A stretch of DNA of 6,469 nucleotides from Verrucomicrobiota bacterium (GTDB taxonomy: Bacteria > Verrucomicrobiota > Verrucomicrobiia > Chthoniobacterales > UBA10450): contig QHPN01000229.1 of NCBI GenBank assembly GCA_003219115.1, forward strand, positions 1 to 6,469, given 5' to 3'. The translations under genes and the position numbers were made by a program. Below the pieces are notes generated by a model. The model did not search any database and was not told where the DNA came from. It saw nothing but the letters and a program-made list of their open reading frames with translations. Positions 6,040 to 6,469 of the stretch are shown here, piece by piece; positions within the stretch are counted from its first letter, which is position 1; each line of letters begins with the position of its first letter.

Positions 6040-6469
6040 AAGCGCAGATCAATGCCTTCACCGCGCAGATTTGTGAAGTGATTGTCGGCAAAGTCGACGC
6101 GGTGAAACTCGCAGTGGCATGCCTGCTCGCGCGCGGCCATTTGCTGATCGAAGATATCCCGGGGGTTGGTAAGACGACGCTGTCGCAAGCGCTGGCCCGG
6201 TCAATCGGCGCCGCCTTTCAACGGATTCAATTCACCAGCGATCTGCTGCCGGCCGACATCCTGGGCAACTCGATCTTTGATCGCGAGCAGCAGCGCTTTG
6301 TCTTTCATCAGGGGCCACTCTTTTCGCAGGTGGTGTTAATCGACGAAGTGAATCGCGCGACTGCGAAGACGCAGAGCGCCTTGCTGGAAGCGATGGAGGA
6401 ACATCATGTCTCGGCTGACGGCGTAACTTATGAGCTACCGCAGCCATTCTTCGTCATCGCCACTCAGAA
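6036..6469 (+). CDS. MoxR-family AAA+ ATPase, N-terminal part, 3' end cut by window
   Basis: The first 144 residues of a MoxR-type AAA+ ATPase, open to the window end. MoxR proteins are chaperone-like ATPases, often encoded next to DUF58 (VWA-like) and transglutaminase-like proteins and acting on assembly or maturation of partner proteins. Visible motifs: VIVGK (15-19), LLARGHLLIED (30-40), Walker A IPGVGKTTL (41-49) with K46, the FTSDLLPADILG block (66-77), FHQGPLF (90-96), Walker B VVLIDEVNRA (99-108) with D103/E104, LLEAMEE (116-122), and FFVIATQ at the end. The last two bases, AA, fit the sensor-1 Asn. GTG 6036 gives the usual MoxR N-terminus; TTG 6027 is an alternative, and TGA 6015-6017 bounds both. 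Typical partner genes would lie beyond the window. It is in the cytoplasm. Confidence 0.93.
   Translation, partial: MKAQINAFTAQICEVIVGKVDAVKLAVACLLARGHLLIEDIPGVGKTTLSQALARSIGAAFQRIQFTSDLLPADILGNSIFDREQQRFVFHQGPLFSQVVLIDEVNRATAKTQSALLEAMEEHHVSADGVTYELPQPFFVIATQ

Overview
The window looks like a chromosomal stretch from a soil- or freshwater-type, moderately GC-rich bacterium. Verrucomicrobiota (Chthoniobacterales-like) is my best guess, with Acidobacteriota as an alternative. The guess rests on the mix of families (sulfatase-type FGE, DUF502, lipoprotein lipase, DUF4105, MoxR), frequent GTG starts, and the near absence of Shine-Dalgarno sequences before the main genes. It is an inference; there is no rRNA or marker gene here to settle it.

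Layout, all on the + strand. At 2-382 is the C-terminal end of a formylglycine-generating enzyme that keeps the catalytic C-x4-C pair. At 456-911 is a small exported protein with three PAGT/PAGA motifs. At 949-1581 is a two-TM DUF502 membrane protein. At 1582-1819 is a noncoding gap with hairpins. At 1820-3466 is a large lipoprotein carrying a complete alpha/beta-hydrolase (lipase-like) catalytic set behind a ~250-residue unassigned N-terminal region. At 3599-4837 is an exported protein of unknown function whose C-terminus appears frameshifted. At 4839-5837 is a three-TM protein with a DUF4105 (Lnb N-terminal-type) domain. At 5838-6035 is a gap with a possible 22-codon leader ORF. From 6036 to the window end is the N-terminal part of a MoxR-family AAA+ ATPase.

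How they work together: most products are exported or membrane-bound, so this is an envelope-oriented neighbourhood. The only pair likely to be tightly coupled is the unknown exported protein and the DUF4105 protein. Once the apparent frameshift is corrected, the stop of the first overlaps the GTG start of the second (GTGA). No mobile element, CRISPR array, tRNA or rRNA was seen. I found no clear evidence for a new defence or biosynthetic system. The most actionable observations are the frameshift near 4741, the unknown protein/DUF4105 pair, and the small ORF overlapping the MoxR start.
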